From: Acidobacteriaceae bacterium
Lineage (GTDB): Bacteria; Acidobacteriota; Terriglobia; Terriglobales; Acidobacteriaceae
DNA length: 6,672 bases
Assembly (NCBI GenBank): GCA_030838305.1
Contig: JAUTWY010000541.1
Span: 1-6,672, forward strand
Direction of reading: 5' to 3'
The translations under genes and the position numbers were made by a program. Shown piece by piece: positions 5,453 through 6,672 of the stretch. The notes below the pieces were generated by a model. The model did not search any database, had not been told where the DNA came from, and worked only from the letters and a program-made list of their open reading frames with translations. The stretch's first letter is position 1. The number at the start of each line of letters is the position of its first letter.

Positions 5453-6544
5453 GCTTCTCCGCGGCTGCGGCTTCACCGACGCAGTTACCGGCTTGGGCAC
5501 CTCAGGCTCCGGGCCCGAAAGCGTGAGGTCACTGGACCAGCATTCCGAGAGCAGCTTCCAATCTCCACTGCTCTGTTTGGCGAACACCCAAAGATACTTG
5601 CCGCGCTCTTCGCGGCGCTGGCCGCCGGTTCCAGGAACCAGGGCGCTGTAGCGTCCCATCTCGTGAGCCAGATCTCCAGCAACTTCTACGCGGATAGGAT
5701 CAAGCGCCACTTCTCCCAGCCCGGCTTCAAGCGAGGCGAAAAAGAACTCGCGCACGGCCATGGCGCCGCGAATGGGAGGAAGGTTGGCGCGCAGCACCAG
5801 CGCGTCAGAAGCGTAAAGGTCGATCAACTCATCGAGCTGCCGTGTATTGCAGGCCAAAACCCATTCCTGCGTCAGACGCCGCACCGCAGCCTCGCTGCGG
5901 CTCATCGGTTCGCCCTTCGCGGCAGCCGCAACTCGCAGGCGGTCCGCTTCTCGCGCGCTCTCAGAAGCGTTGGCACGCAGCGTTGCGGCCGGAAGATTGT
6001 TCTCACCGCCCTGGAAATAGTGGTGATGGTAGTGATGGTGGTAATGGTGCGTCCCCGCCGCAGTTCCGGGCGGCGGATGAACCTCCTGCTTGGCTTGAGG
6101 CGATGGTGGCGAAAGCTGGGACATAGGCTCGTCGTCCAGCGACGATGACGCGAGAGGTTGCGGTACGTGCTTTGGCGATTCAGGTGGCTCGGTTCCCAGA
6201 ACAAGCCCACAGGATCCGCAGAACTTATTGCCGGAGCGGTTGTGATGTCCGCAGACGAGGCAAGCCGTTTGAGCTTCGAGGCTAATGTCGAGATTGGTTT
6301 CGAGGGTTTGGTCCTCGGCAACGGTTTCGGAATCCGATTCCATGGTGAGGCGCTGCATAGCTTGTAAGGCCGCGGCTATCGCTTCCTGATTCGGCTTGGG
6401 CCGCCGCATTTCCGGGTAGAGTCGTTGGTAGATCTCGCCCAGGGCGGGATTGTGCGGGCCTATGGTGGGCAGCGAGCTTTCGGACTCCTGCGATTTAGTA
6501 AAGCCGGATGGCTTGCCGAGTTTTTTGTCTTTGTCGCTGTCCAC
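5450..6544 (-). CDS. Zinc-ribbon / His-rich / NTF2-like (SnoaL-type) domain protein
   Basis: This 364-residue protein appears to be soluble, with no signal peptide or membrane helix. It has a charged N-terminus. A short helical segment (about 33-68) is followed by a zinc ribbon with C95-x2-C98-x10-C109-x2-C112 (CLVCGHHNRSGNKFCGSCG). Next is a Pro/Ser-rich linker (about 118-165) and a His/Tyr tract at 166-177 (HHYHHHYHHHYF). The C-terminal domain, at about 218-342, has the NTF2-like pattern of SnoaL/DUF4440 proteins (RLTQEWVLACNTRQLDELIDLYASDALVLRA...GAMAVREFF...W+F...GDWKLLSECWSSD). The tail is Pro-rich. Zinc binding by the four cysteines is expected from the motif; the function of the whole is unknown. 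The start is GTG 6544: an in-frame TGA lies two codons upstream and a GGGGCGG sequence lies about 8 bases before it. It is convergent with the HAD gene. Confidence 0.82.
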   Translation of the reverse strand: MDSDKDKKLGKPSGFTKSQESESSLPTIGPHNPALGEIYQRLYPEMRRPKPNQEAIAAALQAMQRLTMESDSETVAEDQTLETNLDISLEAQTACLVCGHHNRSGNKFCGSCGLVLGTEPPESPKHVPQPLASSSLDDEPMSQLSPPSPQAKQEVHPPPGTAAGTHHYHHHYHHHYFQGGENNLPAATLRANASESAREADRLRVAAAAKGEPMSRSEAAVRRLTQEWVLACNTRQLDELIDLYASDALVLRANLPPIRGAMAVREFFFASLEAGLGEVALDPIRVEVAGDLAHEMGRYSALVPGTGGQRREERGKYLWVFAKQSSGDWKLLSECWSSDLTLSGPEPEVPKPVTASVKPQPRRS

Positions 6545-6572
6545 GATTCAGACCGCCCCACGATCCAGGTCC

Positions 6573-6578
6573 ATTTTA
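6573..6578 (-). promoter_or_regulatory. Putative -10 element of the zinc-ribbon gene
   Basis: On the minus strand this reads TAAAAT in the context GGGCTAAAATGG, 28 bases before the GTG start at 6544. The hexamer matches those at 3458-3463 and 4734-4739. No good -35 sequence is visible. Confidence 0.4.
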
Positions 6579-6595
6579 GCCCATGCGGACAGAAC

Positions 6596-6672
6596 TTAAC
6601 GGCGGGAAAACTCGATCTTCCCTTCCGCTTCAGCAGGCACGCCATTGCAGGTTGCGGGACGATATCGCCAGG
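6596..6672 (-). CDS. C-terminal end of a probable TonB-like protein (partial)
   Basis: On the minus strand a frame enters from the right edge and reads WRYRPATCNGVPAEAEGKIEFSRR before a TAA (6598-6596). The W-[RK]-[YF]-x-P-A-x-x-N-G-x-P pattern followed by a short strand is characteristic of the TonB C-terminal domain, which in energy-transducing TonB proteins contacts outer-membrane receptors. Only 24 residues are visible, so the call rests on one motif. It lies 51 bases upstream of the zinc-ribbon gene on the same strand; the TAAAAT element between them suggests that the second gene has its own promoter. Confidence 0.5.
   Translation of the reverse strand, partial: WRYRPATCNGVPAEAEGKIEFSRR

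Noticed and set aside
5663..6148. 161-residue plus-strand frame opposite the zinc-ribbon gene
   Set aside because: It is antisense to a gene with clear zinc-ribbon and NTF2-like motifs. Its Val/Met repeat is just the complement of the His tract.

Overview
The window looks like a chromosomal segment of an Acidobacteriota bacterium (Terriglobia/Koribacter-like). This rests on the PilX-type pilus proteins with a glycine-rich C-terminus, the TonB-like tail, the DUF3179 protein, the moderately high G+C and the TAAAAT-type -10 elements. It is inferred from content, not from a search.

Region 1 (1-3364, + strand) is the end of a type IV pilus minor pseudopilin operon. The last 43 codons of a PilW-like gene are followed by two near-identical PilX-like genes in tandem (148-1662 and 1796-3316). 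The second copy arose by duplication of a unit of about 1648 bp that also carried the 3' end of the upstream gene. About 90 bp of that gene survives as a frameshifted relic between the copies. Only the second copy is followed by an intact intrinsic terminator (3333-3364); the duplication junction falls where copy 1's terminator should be.

Region 2 (3365-4724, + strand) holds a short repeat-bearing intergenic stretch and then one membrane-anchored DUF3179 gene. It looks broken because of an in-frame TGA at 4008-4010. The TGA replaces the first cysteine of the family's CxxC-type motif (VTY-TGA-T-L-C), the reading frame continues unchanged for 238 further codons, and a hairpin with a GGUCU loop sits immediately downstream. 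The best reading is a selenoprotein with a UxxC motif and a bacterial SECIS element, not a pseudogene. This is the most interesting item in the window.

Region 3 (4725-5376, + strand) is a small HAD-family phosphatase with its own probable promoter and a clear ribosome binding site. Region 4 (5371-5452) is a long imperfect hairpin built of CAGTG units every 7 bases. It lies between convergent genes and supplies both of their stop codons.

Region 5 (5450-6672, - strand) holds a 364-residue protein combining a zinc ribbon, a His/Tyr-rich tract and an NTF2-like (SnoaL/DUF4440-type) domain, preceded by the C-terminal end of a probable TonB-like protein at the window edge. Apart from the pilus genes, no clear functional link joins these neighbours.
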